Below the pieces are notes generated by a model that worked only from the letters and a program-made list of their open reading frames with translations, was not told the DNA's origin and ran no database searches. This document shows, piece after piece, positions 27,367 through 35,574 of a DNA stretch of 64,000 nucleotides. Source of the stretch: Actinosynnema pretiosum (GTDB lineage: Bacteria > Actinomycetota > Actinomycetes > Mycobacteriales > Pseudonocardiaceae); NCBI RefSeq assembly GCF_024171695.1, contig NZ_JAMTCF010000020.1:1-64000 (forward strand), in the 5' to 3' direction. Position numbers and translations under genes: made by a program. The stretch's first letter is position 1; each line of letters begins with the position of its first letter.

Positions 27367-28463
27367 GCACCGGACCCGTCGGCGTCGGCGTCATCGGCGC
27401 GGGCACCATCAGCGACACCTACCTGGAGAACCTGACCGCGTTCGCGGACACCCGCGTCGTCGCGGTCGCCGACCTCGACCCCGAGCGCGCCGCCGCCCAG
27501 GCCGCCAAGCACGGCGTCGAGCGCTCCGGCACCGTCGAGCAGCTGCTCGCCGACGGCGAGGTCGAGCTGGTGGTCAACCTGACCATCCCCGCCGCGCACG
27601 TCCCCGTCGGCATGGCCGCGCTGGACGCGGGCAAGCACGTCTGGTCCGAGAAGCCGCTGGGCCTCGACCGGGGCAGCGCCGAGCTGCTGCTGGCCAAGGC
27701 CCGCGACGCCGGGCTGCGGGTGGCCTGCGCGCCCGACACCGTCCTCGGCCCCGGCCTGCAGACCGCGCGCCGCGCCATCGACGCCGGTCGCATCGGCCAG
27801 CCGCGCTCCGCGCTCGCCCTGTTCCAGACGCCGGGCCCGGAGAGCTGGCACCCGGCGCCGGAGTTCCTGTTCCAGACCGGCGGCGGCCCGCTGCTGGACA
27901 TGGGGCCGTACTACCTGACCTCGCTGGTCACCGTGTTCGGCCCGATCGACCACGTCACGGCGGCGGGCGGCCGGGCGCGCGAGACCCGCGTGATCGGCTC
28001 CGGCCCGAGGGCGGGCACCGAGTTCGAGGTGACCGTCCCGACGTCGGTGTCCGCGCTGGTGTCCTTCGAGGGCGGCGGCAGCGCGCAGCTCGTGCTCAGC
28101 TTCGACTCCGCGCTCGTGCGCACCGGGTTCGTCGAGGTCAGCGGCACGGCGGGCACCCTGGTGCTGCCCGATCCGAACCGGTTCGACGGCGTCACCGCGC
28201 TGCACGCTCCAGGTGCGGAGAAGGAGGATTTGGAACCGGTCGGCGCGCTGGCCGGCCGGGGGACGGGCGCGCTGGAGCTGGCGCGGGCCATCCGCGCGGG
28301 CGTGCCGGAGCGGGCGTCCGGCGAGCTGGCCGCGCACGTGCTGGACGCGATGCTCGCGATCGCCGAGTCGGTCGAGTCCGGGCGCGCGGTCGAGGTCGCC
28401 AGCACGTTCGCCGTGCCGCCTACCCTTCCCGAGGACTGGGACCCGTTCGCGGCGACGCTCTGA
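27363..28463 (+). CDS. Gfo/Idh/MocA-family NAD(P)-dependent sugar oxidoreductase
   Basis: A 366-residue oxidoreductase. The N-terminal Rossmann fold has the dinucleotide motif GVIGAGTISDTYLENL followed by VVAVADLDPERA, and the signature EKPLGLDR (catalytic Lys). The C-terminal alpha/beta sheet domain contains GPLLDMGPYYLTSLVTVFG. The family oxidises sugar or inositol hydroxyls; pairing with an isomerase is common in inositol, 3-keto-glycoside and rare-sugar pathways. Its GTG overlaps the preceding stop (GTGA), showing translational coupling. A long hairpin follows the stop. Confidence 0.9.
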   Translation: MSTGPVGVGVIGAGTISDTYLENLTAFADTRVVAVADLDPERAAAQAAKHGVERSGTVEQLLADGEVELVVNLTIPAAHVPVGMAALDAGKHVWSEKPLGLDRGSAELLLAKARDAGLRVACAPDTVLGPGLQTARRAIDAGRIGQPRSALALFQTPGPESWHPAPEFLFQTGGGPLLDMGPYYLTSLVTVFGPIDHVTAAGGRARETRVIGSGPRAGTEFEVTVPTSVSALVSFEGGGSAQLVLSFDSALVRTGFVEVSGTAGTLVLPDPNRFDGVTALHAPGAEKEDLEPVGALAGRGTGALELARAIRAGVPERASGELAAHVLDAMLAIAESVESGRAVEVASTFAVPPTLPEDWDPFAATL

Positions 28464-28474
28464 GGTCGGTTCTC

Positions 28475-28511
28475 GGAACCCGGTGGGACGCCTGGCGTTC
28501 CACCGGGTTCC
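28475..28511. terminator. 18-bp hairpin between convergent genes
   Basis: Bases 28475-28492 pair with 28494-28511 around T28493, with one G-U pair (the loop would open to a few bases). It separates the oxidoreductase operon from the convergent TetR gene. Confidence 0.75.
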
Positions 28512-28516
28512 GCGCG

Positions 28517-29116
28517 TCAGTCGAGGTCGAGCGGGTCGACCAGGACCGTGCGCAGGTGGGCGCGCAGCACGCCGACCAGGTCGACGTCCTCCGGTGAGGT
28601 GAGCCACTGCACCTGCAGGCCGTCCATCAGCGCGATGAACACCAGCGCGGCGCTCTTGGGCTCCACCCCGTCGCGCAGACCGCCGGACGCGGCCAGCGCC
28701 TCGAACGACTCCAGGACGCCCTCGCGCGCGCCCCGGTAGTGCTGGACGAAGTAGTCGTGCGCCGGGTGGTCCGGGGTGATCGCCTCCGCCGCGAGGCGCG
28801 AGTACAGGTCGACGATGCCGGGGTGCGCGGCGTTGTGCGCGGTCAGCGCGAGGTACTGGCGCAGCACGCGCGCGCCGGGCGGGCCGGAGGTGAGCTGCTC
28901 GCGCTCGACGTCCTCGGCGTCCCTGCGCTCCAGGACGGCGGCGAGCAGCGACTCCTTGGTGGGGAAGTGGTAGATCAGCCCCGCGTGCGAGATGCCCACC
29001 CGCTTCGCTATCTCCCGCAGCGAGGCGCCGTGGTAGCCGACCTCGCCGTACAGCTCCATGGCCGCCGTGATGATGTCCTCCCGGCGGATCCGGCCTTTGA
29101 GATAACCCCCGGTCAC
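28517..29116 (-). CDS. TetR/AcrR-family transcriptional regulator
   Basis: A 199-residue TetR regulator. The N-terminal helix-turn-helix is IITAAMELYGEVGYHGASLR, then EIAKRVGISHAGLIYHFPTK. The ligand domain includes VDLYSRLAAEAITPDHPAHD, a segment closely echoed by the TetR at 30697-31287 (ILSAEATNEDHPAHDYF), so the two belong to one subgroup. GTG start at 29116. No divergent partner lies immediately upstream, where only the small membrane protein gene on the same strand is found, so the target is uncertain. The neighbouring sugar genes are candidates by position. Confidence 0.88.
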   Translation of the reverse strand: MTGGYLKGRIRREDIITAAMELYGEVGYHGASLREIAKRVGISHAGLIYHFPTKESLLAAVLERRDAEDVEREQLTSGPPGARVLRQYLALTAHNAAHPGIVDLYSRLAAEAITPDHPAHDYFVQHYRGAREGVLESFEALAASGGLRDGVEPKSAALVFIALMDGLQVQWLTSPEDVDLVGVLRAHLRTVLVDPLDLD

Positions 29117-29256
29117 AGGACCGGGACGAGGTCGTGGTGGCGCATCCGGCCATCATGCCGCACCCCCGCGCGCGCACCACCGGCGGTCGGAAGGGCGGGG
29201 TCACGGGGCCGGGGGCACGGGGGCGGGGGCGCGGGGCTGGCGTCACGGGACCGGCG

Positions 29257-29694
29257 TCACGGGGCCGGGGTCAGCCCCAGCAGCTCGCACGGGGCCGACC
29301 GCCACGACCGCACCACGGCCCGGTCGCCGTCCACGCACACCGTGGGGGCGGGGCCGGAGGTGAACACGCCGTCGCAGGCCCGCGCCGCCCGTCCCCGCAC
29401 GCCGCCGGGGCCCTTCGGGAGCGAGGCACGCACCGCGGCGCCGTCCTCGGGCTCGCAGGTCACGCGGACCACGGTGTTCCCGGTGAGCAGCTGGGTGGTC
29501 AGCATGACCCCGGCCGGCAGCAGCAGGGCGGCCAGCGCGGCGAGCAGGGGGAGCATCACGCGGTTGCGGGCGTTGGGCTTCCGGGCGGGCTGATCGTCCG
29601 AAGTGGACTCAGCTCGCCCTGGCCCGTGACCCTCCGCGTTCCCCTCGTCGTCCGCCTCCCAGGTCGTTCCGCGTTCCTGCTCGTCCAGCGTCAC
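29257..29694 (-). CDS. Hypothetical single-pass membrane protein
   Basis: A 145-residue protein. An acidic cytoplasmic N-terminus of about 45 residues (LDEQERGTTWEADDEGNAEG) precedes one transmembrane helix (VMLPLLAALAALLLPAGVML). The roughly 75-residue outer domain has three Cys (VTCEPED, ACDG, PCELLG) and the strand PAPTVCVDGDRAVVRSW, suggesting a small disulfide-stabilised extracytoplasmic domain. GTG 29694 was chosen because the upstream codons lie in G-rich intergenic DNA; GGGG lies about 9 bases upstream. No family recognised. The DNA downstream (29200-29280) is a G-rich low-complexity run. Confidence 0.55.
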   Translation of the reverse strand: MTLDEQERGTTWEADDEGNAEGHGPGRAESTSDDQPARKPNARNRVMLPLLAALAALLLPAGVMLTTQLLTGNTVVRVTCEPEDGAAVRASLPKGPGGVRGRAARACDGVFTSGPAPTVCVDGDRAVVRSWRSAPCELLGLTPAP

Positions 29695-29807
29695 CGGGCA
29701 CCCCGCTCCTGCTTGCGCGCTCCTCACTCCCTGCTACCGCGCACAGGGGTTCGGGGGTTGCACGCCGCCGGACAAGGGCGGATAACGACTTGGCCGGGCA
29801 GGGGCCG

Positions 29808-30296
29808 TCATGGCCGCACGACGCCGCCCTCGGTGAACCGGGCGCGCTCGTCGTCGGACCGCGCGGCGGCGATCCGGTCGATCATGGTGGGGCGGAGTTC
29901 GGGCAGCTCGTCCAGGCGGAACCAGCGGGCCTGGGTGTTCTCGCCGTCGGCGGGGTGGGGGTCGCCGGAGACCCAGCGCAGGCGGAACACCAGGTCGAGG
30001 TACTGCACCTGATCGCCGTTGTCGTACTGCTGGGGCGGGAGGACGTGCGCCTTGACCAGCCGCTCGGCGACGGCGACGATCCCGGACTCCTCCAGGACCT
30101 CGCGGACGGCGGCGTCGGCGGGCTCCTCGCCGGGGTCGATGATGCCGGTGACCGGGGTCCACTGGCCGGAGTCGGCGCGCTGCACCATCAGCACCTCGTC
30201 GTCACCGCGCAGCACGACGGCGGTCACGCCGGTGAGCCAGAGCGGGGCGGTGCCGATCTTCTCGCGGAGGGCGAGGATGAAGTCTGGGGTAGCCAC
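29808..30296 (-). CDS. Nudix hydrolase
   Basis: A 162-residue Nudix protein. The box runs from GIIDPGEEPADAAV into REVLEESGI, a complete G-x5-E-x7-RE-U-x-EE-x-G-U motif for metal-dependent pyrophosphate hydrolysis. It is preceded by the strand LWLTGVTAVVLRGDDEVLMV. The C-terminal part (YLDLVFRLRWVSGDPHPADG, then ARWFRLDELPEL) is usual for small cytoplasmic members acting on nucleoside diphosphate derivatives. The substrate cannot be told from sequence. GTG 30296. Monocistronic. Confidence 0.92.
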   Translation of the reverse strand: MATPDFILALREKIGTAPLWLTGVTAVVLRGDDEVLMVQRADSGQWTPVTGIIDPGEEPADAAVREVLEESGIVAVAERLVKAHVLPPQQYDNGDQVQYLDLVFRLRWVSGDPHPADGENTQARWFRLDELPELRPTMIDRIAAARSDDERARFTEGGVVRP

Positions 30297-30472
30297 CCGG
30301 ACGATCGTAGTGCGGCTGTTCGGAGTGCGGTGGGTGTGCGGTCTGGGGGGTGCGGTTCAGGACGTCGCCTCGCCGGCGGGGCAGGCCTCCAAAAACGAGG
30401 GGGACGGGCTCTGCTGGCTGGTGGCTGTTCCGGGGGTGGTGCGGTTTACGGCGAAGGACTGCGGTGGTCCGG

Positions 30473-30612
30473 GTCCCTCGTCTCCGTTTGGCCTCCTTTC
30501 AGGCAAGCACACTCGTCAAGACGCCGTATGGCTCGGGTGGTCTGCCGTGGCGGTGCGGCGGCATCTTGACAAGCGTGCTTGGGCTGCGCCAGGCCAAACG
30601 GAGACGAGGGAC
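30473..30612. repeat. 140-bp MITE-like element with 54-bp terminal inverted repeats
   Basis: Arms 30473-30526 and 30559-30612 are inverted copies around a 32-bp centre. The outer 22 bp are identical, as is the CAAGCAC block, with scattered mismatches between. The element starts GTCCCTCGTCTCCGTTTGGC. It has no coding capacity and sits in a 400-bp gap between a Nudix and a TetR gene. The arrangement is that of a non-autonomous miniature inverted-repeat element or a long structured RNA. The rest of the gap holds no gene I can support. Confidence 0.65.
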
Positions 30613-30696
30613 GCGGGAGTGGGGCTGCTTGGGCTCGCTGCGCTCGCCCCGCAGCCCGCGAGTGCGGGGACGTTGGCTAGTGCGGGCGGCTTTTGG

Positions 30697-31287
30697 TCAG
30701 TCCCGCTCGGTGAACAACGACGCCAGCACCTCGGTCGGGTCGATCTCCGGCAGGTAGGACTGCTGCAACTGCAACCCGTCCAGCGCCGCGATCACCAGTG
30801 ACGCCAGCACCTCCGGTGGCACGTCCGCCCGCATCCTCCCCGCCGCCTGCTCCGCCCGCACCGCCGCCACCGACACCGCGTGCTGCTCCCGGTACCGCCG
30901 CGTGAAGTAGTCGTGCGCGGGGTGGTCCTCGTTCGTCGCCTCCGCCGACAGGATCGTGAACACGGACGTCAGGCCCTGCTCCTGCCGGTTGTGCTCCGCT
31001 ATCCCGGCGAGCGCCTCCCGCAGCGTGGTCGCCTCCCGCTCGGCCAGCGCCGCGTCCACCGAGGCGTCCCGCGCCCGCAGGACCTCGGTGAGCAGCTCCT
31101 CCTTGTCGGCGAAGTGGTGCAGCAGCCCGGCCTGGGTGAGGCCCACCCCGGTGGCGATCTCGCGCATCGACCCGCTGGTGTACCCCTTGGCGGCGAACAC
31201 CTCCACCGCCGTCTCCACGATCCTCCGCCTGCGCTCGACGCCCTTGCGGTAGGGCCCGCGCCTGGTCCCGGCGGTTTCCTGCGTCAT
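30697..31287 (-). CDS. TetR-family regulator of the GH3/MFS locus
   Basis: A 196-residue TetR regulator. The DNA-binding domain is RRRRIVETAVEVFAAKGYTS, then MREIATGVGLTQAGLLHHFA. The ligand-binding domain contains ILSAEATNEDHPAHDYFTRR. Its ATG overlaps the stop of the GH3 gene (ATGA), so the two are one operon and translationally coupled. The triple AAACCT half-site operator upstream of that operon is the expected target, making it an autoregulated repressor of the glycosidase and of the divergent MFS transporter. The ligand is probably a glycoside or its hydrolysis product (inference). Confidence 0.88.
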   Translation of the reverse strand: MTQETAGTRRGPYRKGVERRRRIVETAVEVFAAKGYTSGSMREIATGVGLTQAGLLHHFADKEELLTEVLRARDASVDAALAEREATTLREALAGIAEHNRQEQGLTSVFTILSAEATNEDHPAHDYFTRRYREQHAVSVAAVRAEQAAGRMRADVPPEVLASLVIAALDGLQLQQSYLPEIDPTEVLASLFTERD

Positions 31288-33113
31288 GCCCGGAGGCTAC
31301 CTCCCAGCCCGTGACCGGCCGGGTACAGCGGGTTCGCGGTGTCGTCCGGGACGTCCTCGCGGGACGCCCGCACGGCCGCCATCGAGCGGGGGACCTCGAA
31401 CGGCAGCCTGCCCTCCGGGGGCGCCACGCCGGTCAGGGCGTCCACCAGGGCCTCGTCGGACGTGCCGTAGTCCACGACCAGCGCGCTCGCCAGCCCGGCC
31501 AGCGGGGTGAGCACGGCGGGGCGGTCCAGGGCCACGTCGACCACCAGCGGGGTGGTGGCGGCGATGCGGGCCAGGCGGGACACCAGGCCGGGTGGGAAGT
31601 CCAGCGAGCCCTGGTGGAACCACGCCTCCAGGAACAGGTCGTCGCGGTGCTCGTAGGGGGCGTTCAGGCGCACCACGGCCAGGTCCGCCGACGCCGGGTC
31701 GGGCACGACCTCGCCCAACCTGGCCGCCGCCTCCGCGCTCAGGCCCTCCGCGTACACCCGTCGCCGCCCGGTCAGCGGCAGCAGGCCGCCCCGGTTCTCC
31801 AGCACGGTCACCGAGCGCGACTGCGCCTCGCGTCCGGCGCGCACGAACTCCGCCGACCCGACGATCTCCTCCGCCGCGTCCTCGTCCACGAACGGGTCGT
31901 CGAACAGACCCAGCCTGAACTTGACCAGCAGCAGCCTGCGCGCGGACACGTCGATCCGGGCCTCGCCGACCTCCCCGGACCGCACCAGGTCGAGCAGCAG
32001 GTCAACGCACTCCTCGCCGCCGAACTGGTCGCACCCGGCCGCCAGCACCTTCAGCATCCGCCCGCGCGGGTCCAGGTGCTCCACGCCCCACGCCCGCGCG
32101 GGCAGCACCAGATCGCCCACCACGTTGTCGTTGACCAGCTCCCAGTCGGTCACCACGACCCCGTCGTACCCGAGCTCGTCGCGCAGCAGGCCGGTCACGA
32201 TCCGCTCGTTGTAGCCGAACCCGACCTCCTCCACCGGCTCGCCGCCGAGCTCCAGCCCGACTGGCATCCCGTAGTAGGGCATGATCGCCGCCGTCCCGCG
32301 CGCGATCGCCGCCCGGAACGGCGCCAGGTGCTCCTCGAACCGCCCGCCGGGGTAGACCTGCTCGCGCCCGTACGGGAAGTGCGCGTCCTCGCCGTCCTTC
32401 TGCGGGCCGCCGCCGGGGAAGTGCTTGGTGGTGCACGCCGCGCTGCCCGGCCCGAGCTCCGCGCCCTGGAACCCGTCCAGGTAGGCGCGCACGTAGCGGA
32501 CCGCGCGCTCGGCCGAGCTGCCGAACGTCTGGGACTGCCTGCCCCAGCGCGGCTCGGTGGCCAGGTCGACCTGCGGGTGCAGCGCGGCCCGGATGCCCAC
32601 GGCCAGGTACTCGCGGCGGGCGACGTCGGCGAACCGGCGCACCGCCTCGGGGTCGTCCAGCGCGGCCAGGCCCAGTGACTCCGGCCACTGGGAGAACGCG
32701 CCCGCCGTGAACGACACGCCCGAGTTCTCGGTGAACGCGTGCCGGGGGTCGGTGCTGATGGTCACCGGGACGCCGTGCGGGGTGGTGCGGGCCAGCCGCT
32801 GGATCGCGTTGTTCCACCGCGCGGCCTCGCGGGCGGTGCCGAGGGCGTGCACGTTGAAGTGCGTGAGGTGCTTCACGCCCACGACCTCGCGGGTGGGGCT
32901 CTTGCTGATCCGGCCGGGCGCTTCGAGCAGCTCGCCGCCGGGGCCGGGCTCGATGACGGTGTGGAACATCAGCCCGACCTTCTCGGCCAGGCTCAGCCGC
33001 CCCAGCAGGTCGTCGGCCCGCTCCTCGGGGGTGAGCCGGGGGTCCTCGTACGGGTCGAGCACGCCGTTGCCGTTGAGGTCGGTGAAGCCGGGGGTGGGGT
33101 CGCTGGAACCCAT
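31284..33113 (-). CDS. Glycoside hydrolase family 3, beta-glucosidase-like
   Basis: A 609-residue cytoplasmic GH3 enzyme without a signal peptide. The N-terminus contains a calcium-loop-like segment (DLNGNGVLDPYEDP), then SLAEKVGLMFHT. The barrel includes HPQVDLATEPRWGRQSQTFG, the substrate-binding KHFPGGGPQKDGED and the nucleophile in GYDGVVVTDWELVND (Asp at about residue 323; TDW for the usual SDW). The second alpha/beta domain follows (SVTVLENRGGLLPL). It releases beta-linked sugars, probably glucose, from imported oligosaccharides. ATG 33113 with GAGGT about 9 bases upstream. Operon with the TetR gene; divergent from the MFS transporter. Confidence 0.9.
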   Translation of the reverse strand: MGSSDPTPGFTDLNGNGVLDPYEDPRLTPEERADDLLGRLSLAEKVGLMFHTVIEPGPGGELLEAPGRISKSPTREVVGVKHLTHFNVHALGTAREAARWNNAIQRLARTTPHGVPVTISTDPRHAFTENSGVSFTAGAFSQWPESLGLAALDDPEAVRRFADVARREYLAVGIRAALHPQVDLATEPRWGRQSQTFGSSAERAVRYVRAYLDGFQGAELGPGSAACTTKHFPGGGPQKDGEDAHFPYGREQVYPGGRFEEHLAPFRAAIARGTAAIMPYYGMPVGLELGGEPVEEVGFGYNERIVTGLLRDELGYDGVVVTDWELVNDNVVGDLVLPARAWGVEHLDPRGRMLKVLAAGCDQFGGEECVDLLLDLVRSGEVGEARIDVSARRLLLVKFRLGLFDDPFVDEDAAEEIVGSAEFVRAGREAQSRSVTVLENRGGLLPLTGRRRVYAEGLSAEAAARLGEVVPDPASADLAVVRLNAPYEHRDDLFLEAWFHQGSLDFPPGLVSRLARIAATTPLVVDVALDRPAVLTPLAGLASALVVDYGTSDEALVDALTGVAPPEGRLPFEVPRSMAAVRASREDVPDDTANPLYPAGHGLGGSLRA

Positions 33114-33161
33114 GGGGGACCTCGCAGTCGTCGCCGTCGAACACCGCTGGAACACCGCCCA

Positions 33162-33205
33162 CCGGAAACCTGAGACGTGTGAGGTTTTCGGTGGCGGCAA
33201 AACCT
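33162..33205. promoter_or_regulatory. Triple half-site operator (AAACCT / AGGTTT / AAACCT)
   Basis: CCGGAAACCT (33162-33171) and AGGTTTTCGG (33182-33191) form an inverted repeat with a 10-bp spacer. AGGTTTT (33182-33188) forms a second one with AAAACCT (33199-33205), also with a 10-bp spacer. Three alternating half-sites about 17 bp apart lie between the GH3/TetR operon and the MFS gene, and the last overlaps the MFS -35 element. This suits cooperative binding by TetR dimers. Confidence 0.7.
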
Positions 33206-33234
33206 TACACATGGTCAGTATTTGGTGTTAGCGT
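33205..33234 (+). promoter_or_regulatory. Promoter of the MFS transporter gene
   Basis: TTACAC (33205-33210) and TAGCGT (33229-33234) have an 18-bp spacer, a good housekeeping-type actinobacterial promoter. The -35 abuts the third operator half-site. Confidence 0.6.
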
Positions 33235-33278
33235 GCCGTATCCGCACCACCTGGCCTTGCAAAGACGCGAGGAGACAC

Positions 33279-34544
33279 ATGTCCCAGACCACCGCAGGCA
33301 CACCGTCGCCCTCCGCGTCGGAGCCGTCCGGACCCCCGGTCCCCGCGCGTCTCGGCAAGCTCGGCCCCCTGCTCTTCCAGGCGCACTTCGGCTGGGTGGT
33401 CGCCCTCGGCGTCTCCACCACGCTCATCCCCGCGCTCATGGAGCAGGTCGACCCCGAGGCCAAGGTCGCCCTCTACGGCGTGCTCACCGCCGTCGGCGCG
33501 GCGGCCGGTCTGGTCGCGAACATCCTGTTCGGCTCGCTGTCCGACCGCACCCGCTCCCGGTTCGGCAAGCGCAACGGCTGGATCGCGGTGGGCGGCCTGG
33601 TCTCCGCCGCGTCCCTGAGCGCGATGTCCACCACCAGCTCGTTCGGGCTGCTGATCGTGCTGTACATCGGCTACCAGATCGGCCTGAACGCCCTGCTCGC
33701 CCCGCTCTACGCCGTGCTGCCCGACCGGGTGCCCACCGAGCGCCGGGGCCTGGCGTCGGCGATCATCGGCCTCGGGATGCTGCTCGCGCAGAGCGCGGGC
33801 GCGGTCATCGGCGCTGCCTTCCTGGACGAGATCCGCACCGGCATGGCGATCATGCCGTGGGCGATCGCGGTCACCGCGCTGGTCTTCGCCGTCTTCGCCA
33901 AGGACCGCCCCAACCTCGACGAGCCGCGCGAGGCGTTCTCCCTGGTCGAGCTGGCCCGCACCTTCAAGGTCCCGGCCGACCGCGACTACCTGCTCGCCCT
34001 GTTCGGCAGGCTCACCCTGCTGCTGGCCTACTTCTCCGCCACCCTCTACCAGCTGTTCATCCTGCAGGACTACATCAAGCTCGACGCGGCGGGCGTGGCG
34101 GGCACGGTCGCGCTCGCGGGCGTGATCATGGCCGTGGCCTCCGGGATCGGCACGCTGATCTCCGGCCCGCTCTCCGACCGCATCGGCAGGCGCAAGCCGC
34201 TGATCATCCTGGCCTCGCTGATCATCGCGGGCGCGTTCGTCCCGCTGGCGCTGGTGCCCACGCGCGGCATGTTCCTGACCTTCATCGCGCTCGGCGGCTT
34301 CGCGTACGGCATCTACATCGCGGTCGACCAGGCGCTGCTCAGCGACGTGCTGCCCAGCGACGCCAACCACGGCAAGGACATGGGCATCCTGAACGTGGCC
34401 AACACCGCGCCGCAGTTCCTCGCCCCCGGCGTCGCCGGGCTCGCCCTCGCCTCCGGCATCGGCTACAGCGGCCTGTTCCTCGTCTCCGCCGGGCTCGCGG
34501 TGTTCTCGGCGTTCCTGATCACGGGCATCAGGCGCGTGCGCTGA
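33279..34544 (+). CDS. MFS transporter, sugar-permease-like
   Basis: A 421-residue major facilitator with about 12 membrane segments. The loop between helices 2 and 3 reads FGSLSDRTRSRFGKRNGW, the MFS signature, and the second half repeats it as GPLSDRIGRRKPL. The form resembles GPH/sugar-type importers found beside glycosidases (AYFSATLYQLFILQDYIKL). ATG 33279 has AGGAGA 5 bases upstream; a longer in-frame start overlaps the promoter. Divergent from the GH3/TetR operon, sharing a 165-bp control region. It probably imports the glycoside that the GH3 enzyme hydrolyses. Confidence 0.88.
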   Translation: MSQTTAGTPSPSASEPSGPPVPARLGKLGPLLFQAHFGWVVALGVSTTLIPALMEQVDPEAKVALYGVLTAVGAAAGLVANILFGSLSDRTRSRFGKRNGWIAVGGLVSAASLSAMSTTSSFGLLIVLYIGYQIGLNALLAPLYAVLPDRVPTERRGLASAIIGLGMLLAQSAGAVIGAAFLDEIRTGMAIMPWAIAVTALVFAVFAKDRPNLDEPREAFSLVELARTFKVPADRDYLLALFGRLTLLLAYFSATLYQLFILQDYIKLDAAGVAGTVALAGVIMAVASGIGTLISGPLSDRIGRRKPLIILASLIIAGAFVPLALVPTRGMFLTFIALGGFAYGIYIAVDQALLSDVLPSDANHGKDMGILNVANTAPQFLAPGVAGLALASGIGYSGLFLVSAGLAVFSAFLITGIRRVR

Positions 34545-34670
34545 CCGACCGTCCACAGCGGACAGTTCCTCCCCCGGCACGCCCTGGGCGGGGCGGGCTC
34601 CCGGACGGGGTCTGGTGAGCGGTGCTCGCGTACCGCACGGCCGGCCTCGTCCGGGTGGATACTCGTGACC

Positions 34671-35486
34671 ATGACGACGGAGTTCGGGGCTTTGCTGCGG
34701 CAGCTGCGGGACCGCGTCACGCCCGGTGAGCTGGGCTCGCGCGAACCGGAGGAGCGCAAGGTCCCCGGTCTGCGCCGGGAGGAGCTCGCCGCCTACGCGG
34801 GGCTGTCGGTGGACTACGTGGTGCGCCTGGAGCAGGGGCGCTCGCGCAACCCCTCCCCGCAGGTGGTCGCCGCGCTCGGGCGGGCGCTGCGGCTGGTCGG
34901 CGTGGAGCTGGACCACTTCCACCGCGTCGCGGGGCAGCCGCCGCCGTCGTCCGGCGTGGTGCCCGGCCGGATCTCGGAGAGCGTGCGCAGACTGCTGCGG
35001 CGCATGGCCGACTTACCGGTCGGCGTGTACGACGCGGCGTGGAACCCGTTGACGCACAACGCTCCCAGGGCCGCGCTGCTCGGCGACCCGCCGGTCGGCA
35101 GGGACGGGAACCTGGCCTGGGCGCTGTTCGCGCAGGGCGACGCGCCCGCCGTGAAGCACGAGTGGGAGCGCCTGCCCTACGAGCGCGCCGTGGCCGCCGA
35201 CCTGCGCGCCGCCACCGCCCGCTACCCGCAGGACTCCTCGCTGCGCAGGCTCGTCGCCGACCTGCGCGGCGCGAGCCCGGCGTTCGCCGAGCTGTGGACG
35301 AACCCCCAGCCCAGCCCGTTCATCGCGCGCCGCGAGGTCATCGCGCACCCCGAGGTGGGGGAGCTGGAGCTGGAGTGCGACGTGCTGGTGTCGCCGGAGA
35401 ACGACCTGCGCGTGGTCTTCCACACCGCCGAACCGGACTCGGAGAGCGCCCGCAGGCTCGCGCGGCTGGTGGCGGCGACGCCCTGA
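34671..35486 (+). CDS. XRE-family regulator, MmyB-like
   Basis: A 271-residue regulator with an N-terminal XRE helix-turn-helix (VPGLRREELAAYAGLSVDYV, then RLEQGRSRNPSPQVVAALGR). A C-terminal MmyB-type PAS-like ligand domain contains LPVGVYDAAWNPLTHN, AFAELWTNPQPSPF and ELECDVLVSPENDLRVVFHT. Such proteins are common in actinomycetes and bind a fatty-acid-like ligand; they usually control an adjacent dehydrogenase, which is absent here. GGATACT just upstream looks like a -10, so the mRNA may begin at GTG 34665 or ATG 34671. Monocistronic. Confidence 0.88.
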   Translation: MTTEFGALLRQLRDRVTPGELGSREPEERKVPGLRREELAAYAGLSVDYVVRLEQGRSRNPSPQVVAALGRALRLVGVELDHFHRVAGQPPPSSGVVPGRISESVRRLLRRMADLPVGVYDAAWNPLTHNAPRAALLGDPPVGRDGNLAWALFAQGDAPAVKHEWERLPYERAVAADLRAATARYPQDSSLRRLVADLRGASPAFAELWTNPQPSPFIARREVIAHPEVGELELECDVLVSPENDLRVVFHTAEPDSESARRLARLVAATP

Positions 35487-35574
35487 CGGTCCACCCCGTG
35501 GGAGCGGGAACAATGACCCGCGTCCGACCGCTGTCACCGGGGACGGGGTCGAGCGACGACGAGGGGTGCTTTCC

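Noticed and set aside
28739-29593. Plus-strand frame opposite the TetR and membrane protein genes
   Set aside because: Antisense to two better supported minus-strand genes.
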